From Hyphochytrium catenoides (taxonomy: Eukaryota > Sar > Hyphochytriomycetes > Hyphochytriales > Hyphochytriaceae), in assembly GCA_900088475.1 (NCBI GenBank), contig FLMG01003904.1:1-11094 (forward strand): a stretch of DNA of 11,094 nucleotides, given 5' to 3'. Position 1 is the stretch's first letter. Every line of letters begins with the position of its first letter. The translations under genes and the position numbers were made by a program. Shown here piece after piece: positions 1 through 7,488 of the stretch. The notes under the pieces were generated by a model. The model did not search any database and was not told where the DNA came from. It saw only the letters and a program-made list of their open reading frames with translations.

Positions 1-216
1 CCGTATACTATACCTCGTGGAGCTTGGAGCAGAAGAGATTGCTGCATCATCTCGCCAATCATCCAGGATGATGGCTCTCTTGGAAGTCACAAGGCCGTCC
101 TGTTGGCCGCAGGAAGAGCCAAGTGCCCAGTGATTAGCAAGTAGCCCTCTCTCAAAGATATCCATAATGTCCATTGGACATGGCGACGTGGTGTTCGCTT
201 CTTGAGGTCACTCTAA

Positions 217-225
217 GGTAAGAGA
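217..225 (+). promoter_or_regulatory. Conserved 5' splice donor-like site, unit 1
   Basis: The sequence G|GTAAGAGAG fits the eukaryotic 5' splice consensus. The same string is kept at 7480-7488 in unit 2 although the flanking bases have changed. It lies about 540 nt upstream of the pyrimidine-CAG minisatellite at 747-884. It could be the donor of a 5'-UTR intron of the downstream PPR gene. No transcript evidence is available from sequence alone. Confidence 0.3.
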
Positions 226-746
226 GAGTTGGGCGGGAGACTGATACTACCTCTGAAAGTCACTAATCGATGAGGCTCCACCCATGGTCTATTGACTCTT
301 CTATCACTCATAAGAGTATCTAATAAGGTGGTCGAGGCTTCTAGGACCCTTGAGCTTGAGAGCGAGGACGAGTCTGCCGCTAACTCGTCTCCGTCCGTCC
401 GAGCTACCGGACAGTATGGACAGAAGTACGGAGAAGTCGGTGATGGAGTAGTGAGGGGCAGATGATGTTTCTATAGAGAGAGGAGGAGCTACTAGCTCGG
501 GCAGCAGGCAGCAGACAGACATGGAAACGTCGAGCAGGACTTACGCTATGCGGATCTTCATGTAGACCAAACACTGAACCGTCATAGTAAAGAGTGGTAG
601 AGCACTTTGACAGAGGTACCTATAATATGTTAGATGGCGTGCTGCCGCCTCGGTCCAGCTTCAGAAGCAATGAATGTCAGAGAGTAGGTGAAGTTGCTAG
701 TCCTGATAGGCCCAAGCTGATGCTTGGAGTCCTGAGTGTCGTGAGC

Positions 747-884
747 TGCCCTCTTGCAAGTCGCCCTCTTGCAGCCTGTCCTCTTGCAGCCTGTCCTCTT
801 GCAGGTTGCCCTCCTGCGCAGGCTGCCCTTCTGCGGGCTGCCCTCTTGCAGGATGCCCTCTTTGCAGGCTGACCTCTTGCGGGC
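747..884 (+). repeat. 15-bp minisatellite, unit 1 (9 units)
   Basis: Nine tandem units of consensus TGCCCTCTTGCAGGC, with the GCA/GCG core starting at 756, 771, 786, 801, 816 (a 17-nt unit), 833, 848, 864 and 879. Period is 15 nt with two slightly longer units. Each unit is a pyrimidine run followed by CAG, like a 3' splice acceptor. Because 15 is a multiple of three and the unit lacks stops, reading frames stay open on both strands; the apparent proteins here (rich in CPLAGCPLA-type pentapeptides on +, or QxxRG on -) are by-products, not genes. Flanks are shared with the 19-bp array in unit 2. Confidence 0.9.
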
Positions 885-1114
885 TGCTTGGCACTAATGA
901 CCCGCTGATAAGAAGCAGGCTTGCTGTGCAGAAAGCCAGCCAGCGAGGACACCGGTGCATTGGGACGGTTGATGGAGTGGATGCCCTTGTGACGCTGGTA
1001 AGTGTGAGGATGAAAGCCATGCCAACACCTCATTATCACGGGAAGGAAAAGGACATTACTGCGACTTATTATGACTCTCTTCAACGGCCTGATGAACAAC
1101 CATCAGAAGAGAAG

Positions 1115-1179
1115 GTATGAACGTCGCTCAATCCCTGAAACCACCTCGTTTGCCACATCTGCTTCTTTTTTCCCCTCAG
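1115..1179 (+). other. Candidate 65-nt spliceosomal intron
   Basis: A donor-like AAG|GTATGA at 1114/1115 is followed 65 nt later by a strong acceptor, a TTCTTTTTTCCCC run ending in TCAG at 1176-1179. CTCAATC and CCTGAAAC, 35-50 nt before the acceptor, could serve as branch sites. Removing it would join the + strand frame that begins near 806 to a further 14 codons ending with TAA at 1222-1224. A second perfect donor hexamer, GTAAGT at 998-1003, could also use this acceptor. The segment is missing from unit 2, so conservation does not help. It could equally be a chance match. Confidence 0.25.
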
Positions 1180-1206
1180 ATTATTAGGTCAGCTTTGCAA
1201 GGCTTG

Positions 1207-1302
1207 CACAGCCACATTGCATAATACCTACTGTCGGAAGAGGAAGAAAGTATACACAGCGACATTGCAAGACTCCTGCCGGAAGGGAATCGGGGCGTAC
1301 AA
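1207..1302 (+). repeat. Degenerate 48-bp tandem doublet
   Basis: CACAGCCACATTGCA (from 1207) recurs as CACAGCGACATTGCA (from 1255), a spacing of 48 nt. Both are followed about 10 nt later by CTGTCGGAAG or CTGCCGGAAG. Two diverged copies are visible and a third is not. Significance is unknown; it could be a decayed minisatellite. Confidence 0.5.
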
Positions 1303-1880
1303 TTGCATAAGGGCTACATTCCGCAGCAGAGTGAAAATTGGTCATGTGGGCATAGGATCCCTCCTATGTGTGCTAGGGCAGGTTCCGCGAGTCAAAGAGT
1401 ATGATATACCTTCTTCAGGCCTGCGGTGGTCCGCCACGTCAAGCTGTGTTACGTCCATGACGGGTCTAGTCCCATACATTAATATGGGTGTGGTCGCCAA
1501 ATATGGTCGAATGGCCGTCAATGCCGAACATGAAGCTCTGCCTAAGTTCACTTAATGAATTTATATATGGGCTGCAATCAGCACCACGAACTCTCTTGCA
1601 TATGAACTTATCTAGAGCGGCATGTTCTGCATAATCGGACATGCGACCATCTCTTGGCCATGCACAATAAGATGATTGAGAGGCAATGTCATGATGGTGG
1701 TGCGTGATAGGGCATCCCTTCTATGGCTGTGCTTAGTCAGGCACGACTAGTCAACAGACATTAAAGGCACACATCAACCAGAGGAGCTCATCATGTAAGA
1801 GGAACAAACTCCTCTCTTCTTGCTTGTCGAAGGCGCTAGTAATGATAGTAGGGTAGACAGGACGACCTCAACTCCTAGTT

Positions 1881-2055
1881 CTACTCTCTCCCTCTTCTCG
1901 CCCTTCTCTCTCCTTCTGTCCTCTCTCTCCTTCTGTCTTCTCTCTCTTTCGTTCCCCTCCCCCACTCTCACTCCTTTCTAGCCCTCTACTCTCTCTCCCT
2001 CACTTTCTTTATCTTCTAATCTCCTCCCTACTACTCCCTTAAGTCTCCTTCCTAG
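1881..2055 (+). repeat. Long polypyrimidine tract
   Basis: About 175 nt made almost entirely of C and T on the + strand, with CTCTCCTTCTGTC repeated at about 1908-1938. It exists only in unit 1. Read on the other strand it gives Arg/Glu-rich low-complexity frames that are not genes. Such tracts can form triplex DNA or act as splicing or promoter elements; which applies here cannot be told from sequence. Confidence 0.8.
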
Positions 2056-2334
2056 GCGTGGAGACATTTGCCGATGTCTCCTGCAAAAGCATAAAACTCC
2101 GTCCCTAAGACGCTCTAAGAAAGAGAAGAATCTTGCCTTTATAGGTCCAGGAGGAGATGGGAGATGATGCATGGCTACGAAGAAGAGTATGACCATCATC
2201 TCAGATCATCGCCACCCTTTCCATCTTTCTTGCCAAAGTTTGGGCGATCCAAGCGATGGAGATCCTGCACCCGAAGCGAAGGCCATCTCTGGATCTCTGG
2301 GTGCTCCCAAAGAAGCTTCACCGTCATTGTTTTC

Positions 2335-2340
2335 TATAAA
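2335..2340 (+). promoter_or_regulatory. TATA-box-like TATAAA, unit 1
   Basis: TATAAA in a locally T-rich context (TTTTCTATAAACAA), about 530 nt before the start codon of the first PPR gene. It is not conserved in unit 2. A single short match; weak evidence for a promoter. Confidence 0.15.
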
Positions 2341-2609
2341 CAATCGCCGGCAAGTAGCGGGTAACGTACATCACAAGAGCCTTGATAAACTACAGGGCAA
2401 GAGAGCCGCAAACGGCATGAGCTTCGTGATGCTTGGCTGATCTCCGTTCAGCTGTCAAAAGAGAAGCTTCAAGAGCTCCAGGAAGGGCACCAGGGACCAC
2501 GCCGACCGTAAGCGGAGCGCTGATTCTTCTAGTGAGAGGAGAAGAGCGACTGCAGGAGCTTCAGCAGGGCCACGCCGTCGGCCCCAAGCAGACGACGGAT
2601 AGCCTTCAA

Positions 2610-2869
2610 ACAAGCAAAGCAAGCTCCTTTCTTTCGGCTCGGCGAGGAGCTAGGAGTACCGGCCTGGGACCGACGAGCTTCTAGTGGATCAAGAGAATGA
2701 AGCGCTCCTCTTCTCTGTCAGCCGGCTGCCACACCCTCCCTTAGTCAGTGCTACGGCGCGGCATCTGGCGCTATGCCCCTTGAGAAGAAACTTGATGAAG
2801 GACTGACCCCGTTGTGACTCATCGAGCTCTCAAGTCGAGTGCCAGGGATTGCTGCACCTGCAACTCACC
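2610..2869 (+). promoter_or_regulatory. Conserved leader / proximal promoter of PPR gene 1
   Basis: Homology with unit 2 resumes at the shared CAAGCAAAGCAAGCTCC (2611 and about 8393) and continues to the start codon, including GCTGCCACACCCTCCC followed by a shared GTCAGTGCTACGG. By eye it is clearly less conserved than the first 300 nt of coding sequence, with many small indels. It ends in CTCACCATGG, a strong eukaryotic initiation context. It probably contains the transcription start, the 5' UTR, or both. Confidence 0.5.
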
Positions 2870-5800
2870 ATGGCCAGCAGGGCCATTGCGAAAGCATGTC
2901 TTGGAGGGAGGGCTGGCTTCCGACCTCACTACTATGGGATTTGGACCAAGGCGACCAGTAGTAGAATAACATCACAGGCGGTCAGCAGGTCCCACGGTAT
3001 CAGAGCGTACACAGGGCTCACGGGTCCCCTGGCCTGGAACCCTACCAGGGAAAGATACACAGGCCAACGGGTGGACCCATCGAGAGAACTCTGTCAGCGG
3101 ACGTTTGCAACAGCACTGGCTAGGACGAAGAATAAAGGCACTCGTGCCTCTGCGCTGCAGCATACGGAGAATGAGACGGCTACTGATGGAGGTCAGCGAC
3201 CTTCAGTTGTGGCCCTTACTCGGCTCGTTGCCAAGTATGGCGCTCAGAAAAATCTTCGGGCCGTTGAGAAGGTTTTATACAAGCGCATGCCTGAGGCTGG
3301 TGTGAAGCCCGATGCGTTCACCTGCTCTGAGGTACTGAAGGCGTACCTAAAGGCTGGTGAGCTCGACAGGGCCGAGACATTTCTGCGTGACGGAATGCTG
3401 TCGCTGGGAGTTAAGCCAACTGCTATTCACTTCAACCAGCTCCAGGGAGGCTATGCTTCTGTGGGTAAGTTGCAGGCTATGGAGGAGATCCTGTACAAGC
3501 GCATGCCTGAGGCTGGTGTGGAGCCCGATGGGATCAGCTGCTCTGAGGTACTGAAGGCGTACATCAAGGCCAGAGAGCTTGACAGGGCAGATGTATTTCT
3601 ACGTGATGGAATGGTGTCGCTAGGAGTAGAGCCAACTGCTATTCACTTCAACCTGCTCCTGGGAGGCTACGCTTCTGTGGGTAAGTGGCAGGCTATGGAG
3701 GAGATTTTGCACAAGCGCATGCCCGAGGCTGATGTGAAGCCCGATGAGATCAGCTGCTCTGAGGTTCTAAAGGCGAACATCAAGGGTGGTGAGCTCGACA
3801 GGGCCGAGACATTTCTGGGTGACAGAATGCTCTCGCTAGGAGTAAAGCCAACTGGTATTCACTTCACCCAGCTCCTGGGAGGCTATGCTTCTGTGGGTAA
3901 GTGGCAGGCTATGGAGGATATCCTGTACAATCGCATGCCTGAGGCTGGTGTGAAGCCCAATGAGATCACCTGCTCTGAGGTACTGAAGGCGTACATCAAG
4001 GCCGGTGAGCTCGAGAGGGCCGAGACATTTCTACGTGACAGAATGCTGTCGCTAGGAGTAAAGCCAACTGGTATTCACTTCACCCAGCTCCTGGGAGGCT
4101 ATGCTTCTGTGGGTAAGTGGCAGGCTATGGAGAAGATCCTGGACAAGCGCATGCCTGAGGCTGGTGTGAAGCCCAATGAGATCACCTGCTCTGCGGCACT
4201 GAAGGCGTACATCAGAGCTGGTGAGCTTGAGAGGGCCGAGACATTTCTGCGTGACAGAATGCTGTCGCTAGGAGTAAAGCCAACTGGTATTCACTTTACA
4301 AAGCTTCTGGGAGCCTACGCTTCTGTGGGAAACTGGCAGGCTATGGAGGAGCTCCTGTACAAGCGCCGGCCTGAGGCTGGGTTGCAGCTGAAGTTTGACA
4401 AGGTCGATTCCTTTGAGGTGGTGATGAAGAATCTTAAGGCAAGAGAACTGGCAGCAAAGCGTATTGATGACGGTGTTGCATTACTACGAGGGAAGTCAAA
4501 CGCTGTGAACTTCAATCAGACTATAGAGAGTGAAAAGGCTACCGACAGAGGTCAGCCACCTTCAGTTGAGGCCCTTACTCGGCTGATCGCCAAGTATGGC
4601 GCTCAGAAAAATCTTTGGGCCGTTGAGAAGGTTTTATACAAGCGCATGCCTGAGGCTGGCGTGAAGCCCAATGAGATCACCTGTTTGGAGGTACTGAAGG
4701 CGTACATTAAGGGTGAAGAGCTTGAGAGGGCAGATATATTTCTGCGTCAGAGAATGCTGTCGCTAGGAGTAAAGCCAACTGTTCCTCACTTCAACCTGCT
4801 CTTAGGAGGCTATAGTTCTGTGGGTAAGTGGCAGGCGGTGGAGAAGATCCTGTACAAGCGCATGCCTGAGGCTGGTGTGAAGCCCAATGAGATCAGCTGC
4901 TCGGAGGTACTGAAGGCGTACATCAAGGCTGGTGAGCTTGAGAGGGCAGAGATATTTCTGCGTGACGGAATGCTGTCGTTAGGAGTAAAGCTGAGTGCTC
5001 TTCACTTCAACCTGCTCCTGGGAGGCTATGGCTCGGGAGGTGACTGGCAGTCTATGGAGGACATCCTGTACAAGCGCATGCCTGAGGCTGGTGTGAAGCC
5101 TGATGAGATCAGCTGCTCTGAGGTACTGAAGGCGTACATCGGGGCCAGAGACCTCAAGAGGGCCGAGACCTTTCTGCGTGACGGAATGCTGTCGCTAGGA
5201 GTAAAGCCGACTATTACTCACTTCACCCGGCTCCTGCGAGGCTACGCTTCTGTGGGTAAGTGGCAGGCTATGGAGGAGATCCTGCACAAGCGCATGCCTG
5301 AGGCTGGATTGCAGCTGAAGTTTGACAAGATCAGCTCCTTTGAGGTGGAGATAAAGAATCTTAAGGCTGAAGAACTTCCAAGGACAGCAAAGCTTATTAA
5401 TAACGGTGTTCCATTGCCACAAGGGAAGTCAAGCGCTGTGAACTTCAATCAGAATATGGAAAGTGAGAAGGCTACTGACAGAGGTCAGCCACCTTCACCT
5501 GTGGCCCTTACTCGGCTGATTGCCAAGTATGGCGCTCAGAAAAATTTTCTGGCCGTTGAGAAGGTTTTATACAAGCGCATGCCTGAGGCTGGTGTAAAGC
5601 CCGATGAGATCACCTGCTCTGAGGTACTGAAGGCGTACGTCAAGGCTGGTGAGCTCGAGAGGGCAGAGACATTTCTGCGTGACGGAATGCTGTCGTTAGG
5701 AGTGAACCCAAATGCTATTCACTTCACCCGGCTCCTGAGAGGCTATGGTTCGGAAGGTGACTGGCAGGCTATGGAGAAGATCCTGTACAAGCGCATGCCT

Positions 5801-6625
5801 GAGGCTGGTGTGAAGCCCGATGAGATCAGCTGCTTGGAGGTACTGCAGGCGTACATTAGGGCCGGTGAGCTCGAGAGTGCAGAGATATTTATGCGTGAGG
5901 GGATGTTGTCGCTAGGATTAAAGCCAGATGCTTTTCACTTCACCCAGCTGCTGGGAGGCTATGGTTCTATGGGTAAGTTGCAAGATATGGAGGAGATCCT
6001 GCACAAGCGCATGCCTCAGGCTGGTGTGAAGCCCAGTGAGATCACCTGCTCTGAGGTTCTGAAGGCGTACATCAAGAGTGGAGAGCTCGAGAGGGCAGAT
6101 ACGTTTCTGCGTGACGGAATGCTGTCGCTAGGAGTAAAACCAAATAAGATCCACTTCACCCAGCTCCTGGGAGGCTATGGTTCTCTGGCTGACTGGCAGT
6201 CTATGGAGGAGACCCTGTACAAGCGCATGCCTGAGGCTGGTGTGAAGCCCGATGAGATCAGCTGCTCTGAGGTACTGAAGGCGTACATTAAGGCTGGAGA
6301 GCTCGAGAGGGCAGAGATATTTCTGCGTGACGGAATGCTGTCGCTAGGAGTAAAGCCAAGTGCTATTCACTTCACCCTGCTCCTGAGATTCTATGGTTCT
6401 GTGGGTAAGTTGCAAGATATGGAGGATATCCTGTACAATCGCATGCCTGAGGCTGGTGTGAAGCCCGATGAGATCAGCTGCTCTGAGGTTCTGAAGGCGT
6501 ATCTTAAGGCCGGTGAGCTCGAAAGAGCAGATACATTTCTGCGTGACGGTATATCGTCCCTCGGAGTAAATCCGCACGCTAGACGTGTTCGCTCGATCAT
6601 GGAGAGGTATCGTTCTTCCAAGTAA
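2870..6625 (+). CDS. PPR-repeat organelle RNA-binding protein, gene 1
   Basis: A complete intronless frame of 1251 aa. I chose the ATG at 2870 for its CACCATGG context; the frame stays open 21 nt further upstream, but only from a TTG. Residues 1-60 contain nine Arg/Lys and no acidic residue, typical of a mitochondrial presequence; RAY|T at 45-48 fits the R-3 site of the matrix processing peptidase. From residue 113 to 1237 the protein is 28 PPR-like motifs of 36 residues, alternating type A (helix A such as CSEVLKAYIKAG, ending LSLGVKPT) and type B (HFTQLLGGYASVGKWQAME, ending MPEAGVKPD). Both types carry one residue more than the canonical 35-residue PPR, just before the conserved Met. Two linkers (504-565 and 813-876) divide it into blocks of 11, 7 and 10 motifs. 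The tail is RRVRSIMERYRSSK. PPR proteins bind single-stranded RNA in mitochondria or plastids; no extra catalytic or DYW domain is present. The target is unknown. It could also be a PPR/TPR-like offshoot rather than a true PPR. Confidence 0.88.
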   Translation: MASRAIAKACLGGRAGFRPHYYGIWTKATSSRITSQAVSRSHGIRAYTGLTGPLAWNPTRERYTGQRVDPSRELCQRTFATALARTKNKGTRASALQHTENETATDGGQRPSVVALTRLVAKYGAQKNLRAVEKVLYKRMPEAGVKPDAFTCSEVLKAYLKAGELDRAETFLRDGMLSLGVKPTAIHFNQLQGGYASVGKLQAMEEILYKRMPEAGVEPDGISCSEVLKAYIKARELDRADVFLRDGMVSLGVEPTAIHFNLLLGGYASVGKWQAMEEILHKRMPEADVKPDEISCSEVLKANIKGGELDRAETFLGDRMLSLGVKPTGIHFTQLLGGYASVGKWQAMEDILYNRMPEAGVKPNEITCSEVLKAYIKAGELERAETFLRDRMLSLGVKPTGIHFTQLLGGYASVGKWQAMEKILDKRMPEAGVKPNEITCSAALKAYIRAGELERAETFLRDRMLSLGVKPTGIHFTKLLGAYASVGNWQAMEELLYKRRPEAGLQLKFDKVDSFEVVMKNLKARELAAKRIDDGVALLRGKSNAVNFNQTIESEKATDRGQPPSVEALTRLIAKYGAQKNLWAVEKVLYKRMPEAGVKPNEITCLEVLKAYIKGEELERADIFLRQRMLSLGVKPTVPHFNLLLGGYSSVGKWQAVEKILYKRMPEAGVKPNEISCSEVLKAYIKAGELERAEIFLRDGMLSLGVKLSALHFNLLLGGYGSGGDWQSMEDILYKRMPEAGVKPDEISCSEVLKAYIGARDLKRAETFLRDGMLSLGVKPTITHFTRLLRGYASVGKWQAMEEILHKRMPEAGLQLKFDKISSFEVEIKNLKAEELPRTAKLINNGVPLPQGKSSAVNFNQNMESEKATDRGQPPSPVALTRLIAKYGAQKNFLAVEKVLYKRMPEAGVKPDEITCSEVLKAYVKAGELERAETFLRDGMLSLGVNPNAIHFTRLLRGYGSEGDWQAMEKILYKRMPEAGVKPDEISCLEVLQAYIRAGELESAEIFMREGMLSLGLKPDAFHFTQLLGGYGSMGKLQDMEEILHKRMPQAGVKPSEITCSEVLKAYIKSGELERADTFLRDGMLSLGVKPNKIHFTQLLGGYGSLADWQSMEETLYKRMPEAGVKPDEISCSEVLKAYIKAGELERAEIFLRDGMLSLGVKPSAIHFTLLLRFYGSVGKLQDMEDILYNRMPEAGVKPDEISCSEVLKAYLKAGELERADTFLRDGISSLGVNPHARRVRSIMERYRSSK
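3206..4378 (+). repeat. Gene 1 block 1: 11 alternating B/A motifs (216-bp dimers)
   Basis: The block opens with a distinct cap motif (VALTRL..KYGAQKNLRAVEKVL, residues about 113-149) and then alternates A and B. The GTGGGTAAGT marker of type B recurs at 3461, 3677, 3893 and 4109, exactly 216 nt apart. At 4325 it is altered to GTGGGAAACT. Neighbouring dimers are nearly identical in DNA, pointing to recent expansion or gene conversion. B-motif fifth/last residue pairs are TD, ND, ND, TN, TN; the sixth ends in the linker. Confidence 0.9.
4379..4564 (+). repeat. Gene 1 inter-block linker 1
   Basis: Residues 504-565. The linker replaces the usual GVKPD end by GLQLKFD, continues as SFEVVMKNLKARELA, which looks like a decayed type A motif, and ends in ESEKATDRGQPP before the next cap motif. 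The same linker occurs at 5306-5497 and 9977-10162. The residues just before the first cap (ENETATDGGQRP, about 100-111) resemble its end. Confidence 0.85.
4565..5305 (+). repeat. Gene 1 block 2: 7 alternating B/A motifs
   Basis: Starts with the same cap motif as block 1 (VEALTRLIAKYGAQKN). It carries four B and three A motifs. B-motif fifth/last residues are TN, NN, ND, and the last runs into linker 2. The second motif (ITCLEVLKAYIKGEELERAD) is nearly identical to the motif at the same place in gene 2 block 2, so it marks positional homology between the genes. Confidence 0.88.
5306..5497 (+). repeat. Gene 1 inter-block linker 2
   Basis: Residues 813-876, beginning GLQLKFDKISSFEV and ending ESEKATDRGQPP. 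It is two residues longer than linker 1 (ELPRTAKLINNG versus ELAAKRIDDG). This explains why block spacing differs by 426 nt rather than exactly two dimers (432 nt). Confidence 0.85.
5498..6580 (+). repeat. Gene 1 block 3: 10 alternating B/A motifs
   Basis: Cap motif PVALTRLIAKYGAQKNF followed by alternating motifs to the end of the array. B fifth/last residues are TD, TD, TS, TD, TD. The final A motif is altered (ISSLGVNPHA) and leads into the short basic tail. Type A ends vary more here (N, D, N, S, H) than in block 1, where all are T. Confidence 0.88.
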
Positions 6626-7297
6626 TACCGCTTCACTTTCTCGAGGGTTTTGTACCCGCTGATAGATGTGCTGGCGCGGGTGCTTAGATGGGGAAGTCAA
6701 GTTGTTTGAGGTGGCGGATCTCTGTCATCCTGCTCTCCAGGAGCGTGATGAGTAGGAGCTGTAAGGTTCTGGTTGTTCCGCGTATCCCTTTGTCCCTAGA
6801 GGCAGTTAGCGACCGTCTATCTTTGATGATAGTGATGTGTTGAAGGAGAGCTTGCAGGTCGTGGGAGGCTTCTCACGCCCTCAGAGGACCCACACTCTCC
6901 CCTTGTGAGTCCAATTAACTCTATACCCCTAAATCCAGCTGTCTCACTGGAGGTGCTCACCACCTTGACAGCCATTTTATAAGAGAAAGACCTTTATAGT
7001 TTTAAGACTAACCGCTGGCGACGGAATGGCGCTGCCCCACAGACATCATCACGATGAAGACTCAATTCTCTTAAGTGCAGTGGAGTTGCTTTAGGTTAAT
7101 CAGATTAGCATGACGGGGCTTTTGCCACTACCTGAGAGGTGAAGGCTGTGGGCGGATGATGTATGCAGCAAAGAAGGCCGCCCGATTGCTAAACAGGGAG
7201 TGGACGAGCAGCTTTAGCAATAAGCAGCGAGCCAGAGAGAACCAACAGGCCAAGCTGCGCTAGCTATAGTCTTCTTTCTCGTGAGACACCGTCTCAG
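6626..7297 (+). other. Intergenic spacer between the tandem units
   Basis: About 670 nt with no recognisable gene, tRNA or rRNA. No AATAAA polyadenylation signal is visible close to the stop codon. A 35-codon ATG frame at 7156-7263 is basic and Gln-rich but has nothing to support it. The matching spacer before unit 1 would lie outside the window, so conservation cannot be tested. It probably holds the 3' UTR of gene 1. Confidence 0.6.
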
Positions 7298-7479
7298 CCG
7301 TATACTATACCTCGTGGAGCTTGGAGCAGAAGAGATTGCCGCATCATCTCGCCAAGCATTCAGGATGATGGCTCTCTTGGAAGTCTTAAGGCCGGCAGGT
7401 TGGCCGCAGGAAGAGCGAGGTGCCCACCAATTAGGACGTAGCCCTCTGTCAAACATAGCTATAGTGTCCATTCCTCTGA

Positions 7480-7488
7480 GGTAAGAGA
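7480..7488 (+). promoter_or_regulatory. Conserved 5' splice donor-like site, unit 2
   Basis: GGTAAGAGAG in the same relative position as 217-225 in unit 1, about 380 nt before the acceptor-like minisatellite. Kept although neighbouring bases differ. See the 5'-UTR intron hypothesis in the findings. Confidence 0.3.

Larger units (their letters stand above)
1..945 (+). repeat. Upstream segment of tandem unit 1 (paralogous to 7298-8190)
   Basis: The first bases match the sequence from 7298 almost base for base (CCGTATACTATACC, then a shared GAGCTTGGAGCAGAAGAG). The match continues with small indels through the shared CATAAGAGTATCTAA (about 310-325 and 7570-7584), the CCCAAGCTGATGCT block next to the minisatellite, and the TGCTTGGCAC motif just after it. 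It fades at about 945. Unit 1 carries roughly 190 nt (about 330-525) where unit 2 has only about 50 nt. No reading frame is kept between the two copies, so I read this as intergenic or 5' leader DNA. What lies before position 1 is probably the end of a preceding unit, but that is inference. Confidence 0.85.
945..2600 (+). other. Unit 1-specific upstream DNA, no confident gene
   Basis: This stretch has no good counterpart in unit 2, where only about 200 nt (8190-8391) lie between the same conserved flanks. It accounts for most of the difference between the unit offsets (7297 versus 5811). It holds a candidate short intron (1115-1179), a degenerate 48-bp doublet (1207-1302), a polypyrimidine tract (1881-2055) and several short open frames, among them 1217-1555 and 2171-2440. 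I see no recognisable domain in those frames. No clear terminal inverted repeats or target-site duplications are visible, so I do not call it a transposon. A shared CCAGAGGAGC (1778-1787 and 8251-8260) may be a remnant of homology, in which case unit 2 has a deletion rather than unit 1 an insertion. Confidence 0.6.

Noticed and set aside
594-1120. Several overlapping open frames on both strands around the 15-bp minisatellite
   Set aside because: They are open because the repeat unit lacks stops and its period is a multiple of three. None is kept in unit 2.
1217-1555. Cys- and basic-rich 112-codon frame
   Set aside because: It opens with TTG rather than ATG, has no recognisable domain and is absent from unit 2.
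1774-2199. Arg/Glu-rich minus-strand frames
   Set aside because: Reverse reading of the polypyrimidine tract; low complexity with no domain.
2171-2684. Two overlapping short frames (ATG at 2171; non-ATG frame at 2433)
   Set aside because: No domain, no conservation of frame in the aligned unit 2 leader, and the second has no ATG.
7156-7263. 35-codon ATG frame, basic and Gln-rich
   Set aside because: Too short to support by itself; no conserved partner visible because the matching spacer is outside the window.
1-7297. tRNA, rRNA, spliced-leader RNA or CRISPR array in the spacers
   Set aside because: No T-arm-like GTTCGA motif with pairing stems, no rRNA or spliced-leader signature; the short tandem arrays have no unique spacers between the repeats.
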